Assembly: GCA_900546105.1 (NCBI GenBank)
Contig: URBP01000033.1
Location: 1 to 20,652 of the forward strand
DNA length: 20,652 nucleotides
Source of the DNA: an uncultured Collinsella sp.
Lineage (GTDB): Bacteria; Actinomycetota; Coriobacteriia; Coriobacteriales; Coriobacteriaceae
Direction of reading: 5' to 3'
Shown: one piece after another, positions 6,393-13,373 of the stretch
Layout of the letters: each line of letters starts with the position of its first letter
Position numbering within the stretch: the stretch's first letter is position 1
Notes under the pieces: model-generated
What the model was told of the DNA's origin: nothing
What the model saw: only the letters and a program-made list of their open reading frames with translations
The model's database searches: none
Made by a program: the position numbers and the translations under genes

Positions 6393-8720
6393 ATGGCGGA
6401 TTCTCAGATCCATGTCGCGCTGGCGGGTAACCCCAACTGCGGCAAGACCACGCTTTTCAACCTGATCACCGGCGCCAACGGCTACGTTGGCAACTGGCCC
6501 GGCGTCACGGTTGAGAAAAAGGAAGCCAAGCTCCTGAGTGACAAGAACGTCACGATTACGGACCTCCCCGGCATCTACTCGCTTTCCCCCTACAGCCCCG
6601 AGGAGCAGTGCTCGCGCGATTACCTCATGAGCGGCGAGCCCGATGTGGTCGTCCAGGTTGTCGACGCGACCAACCTTGAGCGCAATCTGTACCTGGCACT
6701 TCAGGTCATCGAGACCGGCCTGCCCGTGGTCGTGGCCCTCAACATGGCCGACCTCGTGGAGAAAAACGGCGACAAGATCGACACGGACAAGCTTTCCAAG
6801 AAGCTCGGCTGCCCGGTCATGATGATCTCGGCCCTTAAGAACAAGGGTATCAACGAGCTGTTCGAGCAGGTCAAGAAGTCCGCTGCTTCCAAGGGCCAGA
6901 TGCCGGAGCACAAGTTCGATTCTTCTATCGAGGACGTTCTGACCCACATCGAGAATAACCTGCCGGCGAGCGTTCCCGCCAACAAGCGTCGCTACTACGC
7001 TGTCAAGCTGTTTGAGCGCGATGCGGACGCCTGCAAGCTCATCAACCTTACCAAGGAGAAGGCCGCTCGCGTGGAGCAGCTGGTCGCCCAGTGCGAACAG
7101 GACTGCGACGACGACGCCGAGTCCATCATCACCGGCGAGCGCTATGGCGTAATCGCCCACATCATCGATGAGTGCCTCACCAAGGCTCCTGCCAAGATGA
7201 GCACTTCCGAGAAGATCGACCGCGTGGTTACCAACCGTATCCTGGGCCTGCCGATCTTCGTGGTCATCATGTTCTGCGTGTACTACATCGCCGTTTCCAC
7301 CCTGGGCGGCACGGTGACCGACTTCACCAACGACCAGCTCTTCGGCACCGACGGCTGGTACGTGCTCGGTCAGGGTCGCGACGCCTATGACGCAGCTGTT
7401 GAGGCTGCGGGCGACAACGCCGACTCGGTCGACCCAGCACAGTACGGCCCCTATGTCCCGGGTATCACCACCGCGGTGCATGACGCTCTCGTGGCGGGCG
7501 GTACCGAGGACGGTGGCCTCGTCGATTCGCTGGTCTGCGACGGCATCGTGGCTGGCATCGGCGCCATCATGGGCTTCGTCCCGCAGATGTTCCTGCTCTT
7601 TGTGATGCTGTCTTTCTTGGAGGACTGCGGTTACATGGCCCGCGTCGCCTTCATCATGGACCGCGTGTTCCGCCGCTTTGGCCTGTCCGGTAAGTCCTTT
7701 ATCCCCATGCTCGTGTCCTCGGGCTGCGGAGTCCCCGGCGTCATGGCTACCAAGACCATCGAGAACGAGAAGGACCGCCGCATGACGGTCATGACCACCA
7801 CGTTCATCCCTTGCGGCGCCAAGCTGCCGATCATCGCCCTGCTTATGGGTTCCATCATTGGCGACTCTTCTACCACCGCTGCGTGGATCAGCCCGCTCTT
7901 CTACTTCCTGGGCGTCTTTGCCGTCATTGCCTCGGGCCTCATGCTCAAGAAGACCAAGCTCTTCGCCGGCCGCCCGACGCCGTTTGTTATGGAGCTTCCT
8001 GCCTACCACTTCCCGGCGATCCGCTCTTGGGCGCTGCACGTGTGGGAGCGCTGCTGGGCCTTTATCAAGAAGGCCGGCACGGTCATCTTCGCGTCCACCG
8101 TCGTTGTTTGGTTCCTCTCCAACTTTGGTAGCTATAACGGCTCCTTTGGCTTCCTGCCTGCGATGGACGGCATCCCCGAGGAGTTTATGGACTACTCCGT
8201 GCTCGCCATGCTGGGCAACCTGGTCGCCTGGATTTTCGCCCCGCTCGGCTTTAGCACCTGGCAGGCAACTGCGCTGACTGTCTCTGGCCTTGTCGCCAAG
8301 GAGAACGTCGTCGCCACCGCCGGCTCGCTGCTGTCCGTCGCCGACGCGGGCGAGACCGATCCGAGCCTGTGGACCGCGTTTGCCGGCATGTTCCCCACCA
8401 TGGGCGCCTGCGTTGCCTTTGGCGCTTTCAACCTGCTGTGCGCCCCGTGCTTTGCCGCCATTGGCACCATCCGCAACCAGATGGACTCCGGCAAGTGGAC
8501 CGCGATTGCCATCGGCTACGAGTGCGCCTTTGCCTGGGTCATCGGCCTGTTCATCAACCAGTTCTACAACCTGCTGGTCCTTGGGCAGTTTGGTATCTGG
8601 ACGGTTGTGGCCATCGTGCTGCTGGTTGCAATGCTCTTCCAGATCTTCCGTCCCATGCCCAAGCACGCTTGGACCGACGAGGACGAGACCAACACCGCTT
8701 CCGCCGCAGTTTCCGCTTAA
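6393..8720 (+). CDS. feoB: Ferrous iron transporter FeoB
   Basis: A full-length (775 aa) FeoB, the inner-membrane Fe2+ permease with a cytosolic G domain. The GTPase motifs are intact: G1 GNPNCGKT (12-19), the switch I threonine in GVTV (37-40), G3 DLPG (57-60), G4 NMAD (117-120) and G5 SAL (146-148). A helical insulation domain follows to about 260, then a polytopic membrane region with the two FeoB gate repeats, including SSGCGVPGVMATKTIENEKDRRMTVM and TFIPCGAKLPI. An acidic extracytoplasmic stretch (about 320-375) separates the first helix from the rest. The start has GGAAGAAGG. It works with the two FeoA proteins upstream and the Cys-rich protein downstream, and a strong terminator follows. 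Iron control is suggested by the 6298-6317 palindrome. Confidence 0.97.
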   Translation: MADSQIHVALAGNPNCGKTTLFNLITGANGYVGNWPGVTVEKKEAKLLSDKNVTITDLPGIYSLSPYSPEEQCSRDYLMSGEPDVVVQVVDATNLERNLYLALQVIETGLPVVVALNMADLVEKNGDKIDTDKLSKKLGCPVMMISALKNKGINELFEQVKKSAASKGQMPEHKFDSSIEDVLTHIENNLPASVPANKRRYYAVKLFERDADACKLINLTKEKAARVEQLVAQCEQDCDDDAESIITGERYGVIAHIIDECLTKAPAKMSTSEKIDRVVTNRILGLPIFVVIMFCVYYIAVSTLGGTVTDFTNDQLFGTDGWYVLGQGRDAYDAAVEAAGDNADSVDPAQYGPYVPGITTAVHDALVAGGTEDGGLVDSLVCDGIVAGIGAIMGFVPQMFLLFVMLSFLEDCGYMARVAFIMDRVFRRFGLSGKSFIPMLVSSGCGVPGVMATKTIENEKDRRMTVMTTTFIPCGAKLPIIALLMGSIIGDSSTTAAWISPLFYFLGVFAVIASGLMLKKTKLFAGRPTPFVMELPAYHFPAIRSWALHVWERCWAFIKKAGTVIFASTVVVWFLSNFGSYNGSFGFLPAMDGIPEEFMDYSVLAMLGNLVAWIFAPLGFSTWQATALTVSGLVAKENVVATAGSLLSVADAGETDPSLWTAFAGMFPTMGACVAFGAFNLLCAPCFAAIGTIRNQMDSGKWTAIAIGYECAFAWVIGLFINQFYNLLVLGQFGIWTVVAIVLLVAMLFQIFRPMPKHAWTDEDETNTASAAVSA

Positions 8721-8749
8721 GTCCAAATAAGGATTAGCCCCTTTCCACG

Positions 8750-8782
8750 AGCCCGGGTGTCCCAGCGACACTCGGGCTTTTT
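8750..8782 (+). terminator. Rho-independent terminator of feoB
   Basis: AGCCCGGGTGTC (8750-8761) pairs with GACACTCGGGCT (8767-8778) over 12 bp with one G-U, loop CCAGC, followed by a T-run (8778-8782). It ends the feo transcript 30 bp after the feoB stop, so the next small gene needs its own promoter or read-through. Confidence 0.93.
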
Positions 8783-8895
8783 GGTGAGGGAGATGTGGCG
8801 TTTCCGCAGATAAAACCGACCAAAATAAACCTGTCCCTTTTTGGCAGGTGGAGAATGGGGTAAAGTAAGTGGTGGTTAACTAGAGGAGGCTTGCT

Positions 8896-9096
8896 ATGGC
8901 ACCTATCGATATTGTTGTACTGGCTGTTATCGGCATTGCGTTTGTCGCCGTGTGCGTGCGCATTTATCGCAAGGGCACCTGCGCCGACTGCGCTCAAGGT
9001 GGCGTTTGCACAGGACATTGCTCCAATAAAAAGACCTGCGCCGCACTTAAGGGCGTAGACAAAATCGCCGAAGACTTGGGCCGCGGTATCAAATAA
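8896..9096 (+). CDS. FeoB-associated Cys-rich membrane protein
   Basis: A 66-residue protein with one N-terminal membrane helix (about 5-23, IDIVVLAVIGIAFVAVCVRI) and a short cytosolic tail with Cys29, 32, 38, 42 and 48 in a CADCAQGGVCTGHC pattern. This architecture matches the small FeoB-associated Cys-rich family found next to feoB in many anaerobes. It may serve the FeoC role, sensing or delivering iron or an Fe-S cluster, but its biochemical function is not established. AGAGGAGG lies 6 bp before the ATG. The feoB terminator separates the genes, so independent expression is likely. A hairpin with a GGGGACGTC core follows the stop. Confidence 0.88.
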   Translation: MAPIDIVVLAVIGIAFVAVCVRIYRKGTCADCAQGGVCTGHCSNKKTCAALKGVDKIAEDLGRGIK

Positions 9097-9126
9097 GGTG
9101 AACGGGGACGTCTCTGTTTCTCCTTT
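9097..9126 (+). terminator. Hairpin after the FeoB-associated gene, terminator-like
   Basis: GGTGAACGGGGAC (9097-9109) pairs with GTCTCTGTTTCTC (9110-9122) through Watson-Crick and G-U pairs with one mismatch, followed by CCTTTTG. It starts 1 bp after the stop codon. The GGGGAC core relates it to the palindrome at 5584-5612. The U-tract is short, so termination is only probable. Confidence 0.5.
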
Positions 9127-9165
9127 TGACGAGTGCCGTGCAATCTGCGATCTGTCGGGTGCTGC

Positions 9166-9200
9166 GCAGTTACTGCTACGATAGGTACGTCAGTAACTGC
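9166..9200. promoter_or_regulatory. 10-15-10 inverted repeat around an extended -10 promoter of the flavin reductase gene
   Basis: GCAGTTACTG (9166-9175) and CAGTAACTGC (9191-9200) are exact reverse complements separated by 15 bp. The left arm ends in the TG of an extended -10 (TGnTACGAT, hexamer 9177-9182), so a bound dimer would block the promoter. The right arm ends 31 bp before the start codon. The binding protein is unknown and not obviously encoded here. Confidence 0.6.
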
Positions 9201-9231
9201 CGCCGAGCGGCTCAATCGAAAGGAAACCTGC

Positions 9232-11181
9232 ATGGAGTCCTCCGCCTACCCGATGCTCTTTAGCCCGATCAAGGTCGGTACGACCGAGGTCAAGAACCGC
9301 GTCTTTATGCCGCCGGTATCTACCAACCTGGCCGATCATGGCTATGTGACCGACGACTTGGTCGATCATTACCGTGCCCGCGCCAAGGGCGGCGTGGGCC
9401 TCATCATTACCGAGGTCGTGACGGTCGAGCCCACCTATACCTATCTGCCGGGTGACATGTGCTGCTACGACGACACGTTTATCCCCGGCTGGGAAAAGCT
9501 CGCCGCGGCCGTCCACGAGTATGGCTGCAAGATCATGCCGCAGCTCTTCCACCCCGCCTACATGGCCTTTAACGTTCCGGGCACGCCTCGCCTGATCGCT
9601 CCGTCCTTTGTGGGCCCGTCTTACGCCCGCGAGGCACCGCGCCCCATCACGGTTGACGAGATCCACGAGCTCACGCACCAGTTTGGCGACGCCGCCGTGC
9701 GTATGCAAAAGGCTGGCGTCGATGGCGTCGAGGTCCACGCGGCGCACGCCCACGGCATGCTCGGCGGCTTTTTGACCCCGCTCTACAACAAGCGTACCGA
9801 CGAGTACGGCGGCTCGCTCGACGCTCGCATGCGCTTTTTGCTCGAGGTCATCGCCGAGATTCGCGAGCGCTGCAGCAAGGACTTTATCATCGACGTCCGC
9901 ATCTCGGGTGACGAGTACACCGATGGTGGCCTGACCCTCAACGACATGATCTACGTCTCGCGTCGCCTGGAGAAGGCCGGCGTCGACATGATTCACGTGT
10001 CGGGCGGCACCACCATCAAGCGCGGCTCTGCGATTCCCGCCGCCGGCACGCAGCAGGCCTCGCACGCCGCCTGCTCGCGCGAGATCAAAAAGCACGTCAA
10101 CATTCCCGTCGCCACCGTCGGACGTATCAACGAGGCTTGGATCGCCGAGGAGCTGATCGAGGACGGTGCTGCCGATATCTGCATGATGGGTCGCGCCAAT
10201 CTGTGTGATGCCGAGTTCTGCAACAAAGCCGCTGCCGGCAACGCCGACGACATCCGCCCCTGCATTGGCTGTCTGCGCTGCCTGAACGGCATTATGTTTG
10301 GCAAGCGCATCTCCTGCACCGTCAACCCGGACGTGGAGCGCGATGAGGCCGGCTACGAGCCTGCCGCCGAGGCCAAGAACGTACTGGTTGTGGGCGCTGG
10401 TCCTGCGGGCATGGAGGCAGCCTACATTGCCGCCAAGCGCGGTCACAATGTGGTGCTCGTGGATAAACAGGACGAACCGGGCGGCGAGATGCGCATCGCG
10501 GCCGTTCCGCCGGCAAAGCAGGAACTCACCCGCGTGATCAAGTACCAGTATCGCCGTCTTGCTAAGGCGGGCGTGAAGTGCGTCTTTGGTACCGAGCTTT
10601 CGGCCGAGGACATTCAGCGTGACTACGCGGGCTACGAGGTTGTCCTGGCTTATGGCGCCGAGCCCATCGCCCCGGCCTTCATGCAGGGATTTAAGCAGGT
10701 CATGACGGCCGACGACCTGCTGGGTGGCAAGGCCTTCCCGGGCAAGAAGATTATCATCGTGGGCGGCGGCACCGTCGGTTGCGAGACGGCCGACTACCTG
10801 GCCCCACTGGTCAACGATCTGTCGCCGGCCAATCGCGACGTCACCGTTATCGAGATGACCAAGACGCTCGCCGCCAACGAGGGTGGTGCCGGTCGCGCGG
10901 TGCTCATCACGCGCATGCTCTCCAAGGGCGTCCACGTGCTGACCGAGGCCAAGGTGACCGAGATCACCGAGGATGCCATCAGCTACGAGAAGGATGGCGA
11001 GGCCCACACCATCGCCGATGCCGATACGCTGGTGCTCGCCATGGGCTATCGTCCCAATACCAAGCTGGCCGACGACCTTGCCGCTGCCGGTGTTGCCACC
11101 CACGTGCTGGGCGATGCCAACAAGTGCGGCAACATCCGCGATGCCATCGGCGATGGCTACAAGGTTGCCTGCGAGCTCTAG
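9232..11181 (+). CDS. Old-yellow-enzyme/dienoyl-CoA-reductase-type NADH:flavin oxidoreductase
   Basis: A 649-residue multidomain reductase of the FadH/BaiCD/trimethylamine dehydrogenase class. Residues 1-335 form the FMN-binding TIM barrel (LFSPIKVGTTEVKNRVFMPP; DEYGGSLDARMRF). A 4Fe-4S motif C344-x2-C347-x2-C350-x11-C362 follows, then a disulfide-reductase-like part with two Rossmann motifs (VVGAGPAG 386-393; IIVGGGTVG about 510). Such enzymes pass electrons from NAD(P)H through FAD and Fe-S to FMN, reducing C=C bonds in fatty enoyls, steroids or xenobiotics. The segment between HAAHAH and FLTP has no tyrosine; Met176 lies where FadH and OYE relatives carry the proton-donor Tyr. Start 9232 has AAAGGAAA; an in-frame ATG 33 codons upstream would overlap the operator and is rejected. 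The substrate cannot be named. Confidence 0.85.
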   Translation: MESSAYPMLFSPIKVGTTEVKNRVFMPPVSTNLADHGYVTDDLVDHYRARAKGGVGLIITEVVTVEPTYTYLPGDMCCYDDTFIPGWEKLAAAVHEYGCKIMPQLFHPAYMAFNVPGTPRLIAPSFVGPSYAREAPRPITVDEIHELTHQFGDAAVRMQKAGVDGVEVHAAHAHGMLGGFLTPLYNKRTDEYGGSLDARMRFLLEVIAEIRERCSKDFIIDVRISGDEYTDGGLTLNDMIYVSRRLEKAGVDMIHVSGGTTIKRGSAIPAAGTQQASHAACSREIKKHVNIPVATVGRINEAWIAEELIEDGAADICMMGRANLCDAEFCNKAAAGNADDIRPCIGCLRCLNGIMFGKRISCTVNPDVERDEAGYEPAAEAKNVLVVGAGPAGMEAAYIAAKRGHNVVLVDKQDEPGGEMRIAAVPPAKQELTRVIKYQYRRLAKAGVKCVFGTELSAEDIQRDYAGYEVVLAYGAEPIAPAFMQGFKQVMTADDLLGGKAFPGKKIIIVGGGTVGCETADYLAPLVNDLSPANRDVTVIEMTKTLAANEGGAGRAVLITRMLSKGVHVLTEAKVTEITEDAISYEKDGEAHTIADADTLVLAMGYRPNTKLADDLAAAGVATHVLGDANKCGNIRDAIGDGYKVACEL

Positions 11182-11199
11182 TCAACCCCTTGTTGCGTG

Positions 11200-11245
11200 G
11201 GGGCAGGTTACTTTGCACCAACTTGGTGCATGTAAATCTGGCCCC
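11200..11245. repeat. Long imperfect hairpin with perfect TGCACCAA-C-TTGGTGCA core
   Basis: The core 11214-11230 is a perfect 17-bp palindrome. It extends outward through TTAC/GTAA, CAG/CTG and GGGG/CCCC pairs with small internal loops, giving a stem of about 20 pairs across 46 bp. It starts 19 bp after the reductase stop and lacks a T-run, so it is either an mRNA-end stabilising hairpin or a small palindromic repeat. A true terminator follows at 11317. Confidence 0.6.
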
Positions 11246-11316
11246 ATTGCACCATTGCGGCTTCATGGAGTAGCGCCCGTACGCATCGAATTTCTCCTCT
11301 CATAGATGTGCGGCAC

Positions 11317-11353
11317 AAAGAGCCCCGAGTTCATACGAGCTCGGGGCTCTTTT
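11317..11353. terminator. Bidirectional Rho-independent terminator
   Basis: GAGCCCCGAG (11320-11329) and CTCGGGGCTC (11340-11349) form a perfect 10-bp stem flanked by AAA on the left and TTTT on the right, so it can act on both strands. It closes the reductase transcript. On the minus strand no gene reads into it from nearby. Confidence 0.88.
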
Positions 11354-11375
11354 CGTTTGGATTGCAGGCGTATTG

Positions 11376-11511
11376 ACAGACGAAAACAGTCTGTGTCCGG
11401 TATTGAGCCATACGAAAGCGAAATTATGCGTCTTAATTCCGTACGCAAATAAAGACGAAAACCGTTTGCGTCTTTGATAAATCAGTACGCAAACGGTTTT
11501 CGTCTTATAAT
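11376..11511 (+). promoter_or_regulatory. Operator array and promoter of the AlbA_2-type regulator gene
   Basis: Two exact 20-bp arms (11452-11471 and 11487-11506) flank a 15-bp spacer. The right arm runs into TATAAT (11506-11511), a consensus -10 located 38 bp before the chosen start codon. AGACGAAAAC occurs at 11378, 11453 and inverted at 11496; GTACGCAAA occurs at 11441 and 11485; a 6-7-6 dyad (ACAGAC/GTCTGT) lies at 11376-11394. The arrangement suggests a multi-site operator, probably for autoregulation by the downstream protein. No good -35 is visible, consistent with a regulated promoter. Confidence 0.72.
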
Positions 11512-11548
11512 ACGGTTATGAATGGTACGAAACGAGAGGGTTGTGCAT

Positions 11549-12802
11549 ATGGTTGTTAGAGAGAACCCTACAGTCGAATACAAGGAAAGCGTTACGCCGA
11601 CGTTTCTTAAAACGGTGAGCGCCTATGCAAACTACGGGACGGGCAAGATTGAGTTTGGCGTTGATGACGAGGGCGTGGCTGTCGGCCTTGCAGATCCGGT
11701 CGCAGAGTGTCTCCGCATCGAGAACATGATTAATGACAGCTTGGATCCCGCTCCCCGTTACACGCTCGAGCGCGATGAGAAACACGGGACCGTAATCCTT
11801 ACGGTTTATGAGGGCCAGGACAAACCCTATCGAAGCAAGGGAAAGGCCTACAGGCGAAACGATTCGGCAACGGTGGAGGTCGACCGGTTTGAGTATGGCA
11901 GGCTGACGCTCGAAGGCAGCAACGTAACGTTCGACGCGCTCACGTCGGCTCGCCAGGACTTGAGTTTTCACACGCTCGAGCATAAGTGTGTTGAACATCT
12001 CGGCATTTCCGAGCTAACGCCGGATATTATGCGCACGCTTCGCTTGCTCGGCAAAGATGGCTATACCAACGCTGCGGCGATTTTGGCGGATAAGAATGAT
12101 TCTCCGGGCATCGACTGCGTCCGTTTTGGCGATACCGAGGATGTGATCTTGGACCGTGAGACGACGACAAATGTATCCGCAATTGAGCAGGTGGACAGGG
12201 CGGTGGCTATGTTTGCACGCTACTACCGTTTTGAGCGTATCGAAGGGATGGAGCGCGTCCAAACCGATCGAATTTCTCTTGAGGCATTCCGCGAAGCCGT
12301 TGCAAACGCTTTGGTGCATCGGACGTGGGACGTTCGAGCGAATGTTCAAATTGCCTTGTACGACGATCGTGTTGTTGTGACTTCGCCCGGATCACTGCCC
12401 GCCGGTTTGACGACGGAACAATACCTGTATGGGCAGATATCCGTGCTCAGAAACCCAATTGTCGCCGAGGTCTTTTTAAAGCTGGATTACATCGAGAAAT
12501 TTGGCACGGGAATCGCGCGCATTAGACCTGCCTATCGCGATTCGATCAATCAACCAATTTTTGATGTTCGCGGCGGCATGGTGGCCGTCACATTGCCCGC
12601 TACCGATGCCTTTGAAGGGTCCGAGGAAGAGATCCAGGTTCTCAATGCCTTGTCGGGCGGGCGAATTATGTCGCGAAGCGAGATTGAAAAACAGACGGGG
12701 CTGAGCCGCATGCGGACGTTGGCGGCACTCGAATCTCTGCTTGAACGGAATGCAATCGTAAGGCAGGGAACCGGGCGGGCCACGAAATACGAGCGCTCAT
12801 AG
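11549..12802 (+). CDS. AlbA_2 (Schlafen-like)/GHKL ATPase/winged-helix transcriptional regulator
   Basis: A 417-residue protein of the COG2865-type family. Residues about 5-115 are an AlbA_2 (divergent AAA-4, Schlafen-like) domain, recognised by ENPTVEYKES, the KTVSAYANYGTGKIEFGVDDEG stretch and KPYRSKGKAYRRNDSAT. Residues about 243-330 resemble the RecG-C/GHKL-like ATPase half (EAFREAVANALVHR, then VVVTSPGSLP and FGTGIARI). Residues about 357-413 form a winged helix (SRSEIEKQTGLSRMRTLAALESL). The family is linked to transcription control and stress or phage response, but no precise role is assigned. I chose ATG 11549 because GAGAGGG precedes it and family members begin just before ENxxVE; ATG 11522 adds nine residues and lies very near the promoter. 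GC is visibly lower than in neighbours, suggesting acquisition. Confidence 0.82.
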   Translation: MVVRENPTVEYKESVTPTFLKTVSAYANYGTGKIEFGVDDEGVAVGLADPVAECLRIENMINDSLDPAPRYTLERDEKHGTVILTVYEGQDKPYRSKGKAYRRNDSATVEVDRFEYGRLTLEGSNVTFDALTSARQDLSFHTLEHKCVEHLGISELTPDIMRTLRLLGKDGYTNAAAILADKNDSPGIDCVRFGDTEDVILDRETTTNVSAIEQVDRAVAMFARYYRFERIEGMERVQTDRISLEAFREAVANALVHRTWDVRANVQIALYDDRVVVTSPGSLPAGLTTEQYLYGQISVLRNPIVAEVFLKLDYIEKFGTGIARIRPAYRDSINQPIFDVRGGMVAVTLPATDAFEGSEEEIQVLNALSGGRIMSRSEIEKQTGLSRMRTLAALESLLERNAIVRQGTGRATKYERS

Positions 12803-12824
12803 TCCAAAAGAGCCATGGTACAAG

Positions 12825-12858
12825 ACGGACCCCAAGCCAGCGTTGGCTTGGGGTCCGT
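12825..12858. terminator. Perfect 15-bp hairpin after the AlbA_2 regulator
   Basis: ACGGACCCCAAGCCA (12825-12839) pairs perfectly with TGGCTTGGGGTCCGT (12844-12858) around a GCGT loop, 22 bp after the stop codon. The following sequence (TATATCCC) is a poor U-tract, so termination may be partial, but the location fits. Confidence 0.65.
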
Positions 12859-12890
12859 TATATCCCGGATGGTAACGGGCCGATTATTGT

Positions 12891-12952
12891 CAAGTTATAG
12901 CAAAGTATAGCGACGTACAGCAAAGTATAGTGAAATATAGCAAGCCGTATAG
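12891..12952. repeat. Phased decamer repeats ending in TATAG
   Basis: Five consecutive 10-bp units (12891-12900 through 12931-12940) each end in TATAG or TACAG, with consensus CAAAGTATAG. A sixth, longer unit ends at 12952. The exact 10-bp period places the motif once per helical turn on one DNA face. The block lies in the AT-richer gene-free region between the AlbA_2 regulator and disA. Confidence 0.75.
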
Positions 12953-12956
12953 CGCG

Positions 12957-12982
12957 CCTTGACTATCAACCCTTGATTATCA
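12957..12982. repeat. Two copies of CCTTGAYTATCA at 14-bp spacing
   Basis: CCTTGACTATCA (12957-12968) and CCTTGATTATCA (12971-12982) differ at one base. They follow directly after the decamer array and may belong to the same protein-binding region. A further GGGGTGC pair lies at 13017 and 13030. Confidence 0.6.
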
Positions 12983-13049
12983 CCGTCCGTATTTCACAGC
13001 AACTTATAACAGGCTCGGGGTGCCAATTTGGGGTGCGGTAGTACTGCGT

Positions 13050-13205
13050 CACGAAAAGGGCCTATCTACTACGTTTAAGCCGCAGGGGTCAACCATAGTC
13101 GGCTTTTTCGAAAATCGACAAGCTGTCTACCTGCGGTTTTGTTTTCACGGTTTTCGGTATGGCCGAGGCTATCCGTGTTAACGTAGTAGATGGGCCACTT
13201 TTGTG
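13050..13205. other. 156-bp three-way-junction palindrome upstream of disA (structured RNA or MITE-like element)
   Basis: The outer stem pairs 13050-13075 with 13180-13205, about 25 base pairs with two single-base bulges and one G-T pair. Inside are two further stems: AAGCCGCAGG (13077-13086) with CCTGCGGTTT (13130-13139), and CACGG (13147-13151) with CCGTG (13173-13177) enclosing TCGG/CCGA. Together they would fold as a three-way junction. No ORF of quality lies within. It ends 168 bp before disA and matches no riboswitch class I recognise. Alternatives are a stable non-coding RNA, a leader element, or a non-autonomous palindromic insertion. Confidence 0.6.
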
Positions 13206-13373
13206 GCAAGGGGGCCGATCTGCGGGCCAGGGTAGCTAAAAGAGCCCCGTCCCAAAAAGACTACCTCGGTGGTGTTCGCTCATTCTGTAAGCATCGGATT
13301 TCGCAAGCGCCGCAGGGACAAACCGTGAGAAACTATTTAGCGTTTATGGAGCGTATACGATGGGAGCGATGCC

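Noticed and set aside
5685..8771. 1028-codon open frame on the minus strand opposite feoA-feoA-feoB
   Set aside because: Antisense shadow of the feo genes: biased composition rich in Asp, Gly, His and Val, no family features, and it covers the feo promoters.
9190..11103. 637-codon minus-strand frame opposite the flavin reductase
   Set aside because: Antisense shadow of a well-supported multidomain enzyme, with no family signature.
12891..13205. CRISPR array
   Set aside because: The repeats are 10-14 bp without spacers of uniform length, and no cas genes are present.
13206..13373. T-box leader before the disA operon
   Set aside because: A GGTGGT stretch and a GTCCC/GGGAC pair were noted, but the conserved T-box antiterminator sequence and the specifier structure are absent.
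11182..13373. Insertion sequence or prophage remnant
   Set aside because: No transposase or integrase fragments or target-site duplications were seen, despite lower GC and palindromes.
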